A DNA stretch of 5,517 bases from Actinomycetes bacterium (GTDB lineage Bacteria > Actinomycetota > Coriobacteriia > Coriobacteriales > Coriobacteriaceae), in assembly GCA_023441725.1 (NCBI GenBank), contig JAEZNV010000051.1:1-5517 (forward strand), read 5' to 3'. The notes below the pieces were generated by a model. That model did not search any database, was not told the origin of the DNA, and was given only the letters and a program-made list of their open reading frames with translations. Below, piece by piece: positions 4,564 through 5,517 of this stretch. Both the position numbers and the translations under genes were made by a program. The stretch's first letter is position 1; each line of letters begins with the position of its first letter.

Positions 4564-5517
4564 ATGTCTTTGAAGGTTGGAATCGTCGGCGCGGCTGGAT
4601 ATGCCGGCGCCGAACTCATTCGCCTCGTGCTCGGTCATCCCGAGTTTGAACTTGTTGCCATTACGTCCAACGCCGATGCCGGCCAGCCACTGTCCGCGGT
4701 GTATCCGAGTTTCGCCGGCGTAAGCGATCTTGTCTTCACGACGCATGACGCCCCCGAGCTCAAGAACTGCGATGCGGTCTTTTTGGCCGTGCCGCACACG
4801 GCTGCCATGGCACAGGTGCCCGCCCTGCTTGCCGCAGGAGTCTCCTGCATTGACCTTTCGGCCGACTATCGCCTGAGCGATCCGGCTACCTTTGAGGCCT
4901 GGTATGCCGCCGAGCATACGAGCCCCGAGCTGCTCAAGACTCGCGCCTTTGGTTTGCCCGAGCTGTTCTGCCAGGACTTGGAGACCGCCGCATCCGACTA
5001 TGCTGACGGCAAGTCCGTGCTGGTTGCCTGCGCCGGTTGCTATCCCACCGCAACGAGCCTTGCTGCCGCGCCTGCCGTGCGCGCCGGCTGGGTTGCCCAG
5101 AGCGGCCCCGTGATCGTCGACGCTATCAGCGGCGTGACGGGTGCCGGTAAGTCCTGTAACGCCCGCACGCATTTTTGCAGCGCGGACGAGAATCTGGAGG
5201 CATATGGCGTGGGCAAGCATCGTCATACGCCCGAGATCGAGCAGATTCTTGGCCTGACCGACCGCATCGTCTTCACCCCGCATCTGGCACCGCTCAAGCG
5301 CGGCCTGCTCTCCACGGTGACGCTGCCGCTCGCGCCGCAGGCTATCGACACGCTGACCCTTGAGGACGTTGTCGACCATTACAAGCAGTTCTACGCCGGT
5401 CGAACCTTCGTGCGCGTACTCGATGCCGGCCAGCAGCCCAAGACGGCTTCGGTCGTCGGCACCAACGCCGCCCAGATCGGCCTCGCGCTCAACAAGCGCG
5501 CGGGCGTTCTGGTGGCT
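4564..5517 (+). CDS. argC: ArgC, N-acetyl-gamma-glutamyl-phosphate reductase (3' end beyond window)
   Basis: The cytoplasmic enzyme makes N-acetylglutamate 5-semialdehyde from N-acetylglutamyl phosphate using NADPH, a middle step from glutamate to ornithine and arginine. The reading frame is open from ATG 4564 to the last base: 318 of an expected roughly 345 residues. The NADP-binding loop GIVGAAGYAGAEL is at 6-18, followed by DLSADYRLSD (97-106). The catalytic Cys159 lies in CAGCYPTATS, the SGVTGAGKS loop is near 190-197, the catalytic-type His in KHRHTPEIE is at 218-226, and FTPHLAPLKRGLLSTV runs from 237. The usual NPGCYPT reads CAGCYPT here. AAGGAG (4552-4557) lies six bases before the start. 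It is the first gene of an ArgR-controlled unit; argJ and argB would be expected downstream but are not visible. The long antisense frame over 4471-5379 is a codon-bias shadow. Confidence 0.95.
   Translation, partial: MSLKVGIVGAAGYAGAELIRLVLGHPEFELVAITSNADAGQPLSAVYPSFAGVSDLVFTTHDAPELKNCDAVFLAVPHTAAMAQVPALLAAGVSCIDLSADYRLSDPATFEAWYAAEHTSPELLKTRAFGLPELFCQDLETAASDYADGKSVLVACAGCYPTATSLAAAPAVRAGWVAQSGPVIVDAISGVTGAGKSCNARTHFCSADENLEAYGVGKHRHTPEIEQILGLTDRIVFTPHLAPLKRGLLSTVTLPLAPQAIDTLTLEDVVDHYKQFYAGRTFVRVLDAGQQPKTASVVGTNAAQIGLALNKRAGVLVA

Noticed and set aside
4471..5379. 302-codon open frame on the minus strand opposite argC
   Set aside because: It is a shadow of the GC-rich argC codons: its product has no recognisable family, it covers an ARG box, and argC on the + strand is unambiguous.

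Overview
The window is ordinary-looking, well-packed bacterial chromosome. All genes are on the + strand, with GC-rich codons, strong Shine-Dalgarno sites and overlapping start/stop codons. Gene content, the single-chain EcfA-EcfA' ATPase and the base composition suggest an actinomycete of the Coriobacteriia, such as Collinsella or a relative. That placement is an inference from protein style and was not tested by a search.

Region 1 (1 to about 3363) is a complete vitamin-uptake operon whose leader starts before the window. The first ~60 bases are the 3' part of an FMN riboswitch (RFN element). It is followed after only about 11 bases by ribU, the riboflavin-binding S component of an ECF transporter. 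Next come a fused double ATPase (EcfA1-like half, then EcfA2-like half) and ecfT, the transmembrane coupling protein. ribU/ecfA overlap as ATGA and ecfA/ecfT as TGATG, so translation of the three is probably coupled and control at ribU could reach the whole transporter.

Region 2 (3364-4305) holds two small tandem paralogues of the pyridoxamine 5'-phosphate oxidase-like split-barrel family. They are probably flavin-binding proteins of unknown substrate. No terminator is visible between ecfT and the first of them, so they may be read from the same transcript, but each has its own ribosome binding site. A long near-perfect hairpin at 4342-4399 most likely ends this unit.

Region 3 (4400-5517) starts an arginine biosynthesis unit. 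Two face-to-face ARG boxes, 21 bp centre to centre, lie in the promoter region. A hairpin in the leader lies just upstream of the ribosome binding site. The first gene is argC, open to the window's right edge and lacking only its C-terminal part. Arginine plus ArgR is expected to repress this promoter. Region 1 should respond to FMN instead, so the window contains two separately controlled units divided by the terminator hairpin. No mobile element, CRISPR array, tRNA or rRNA was seen.
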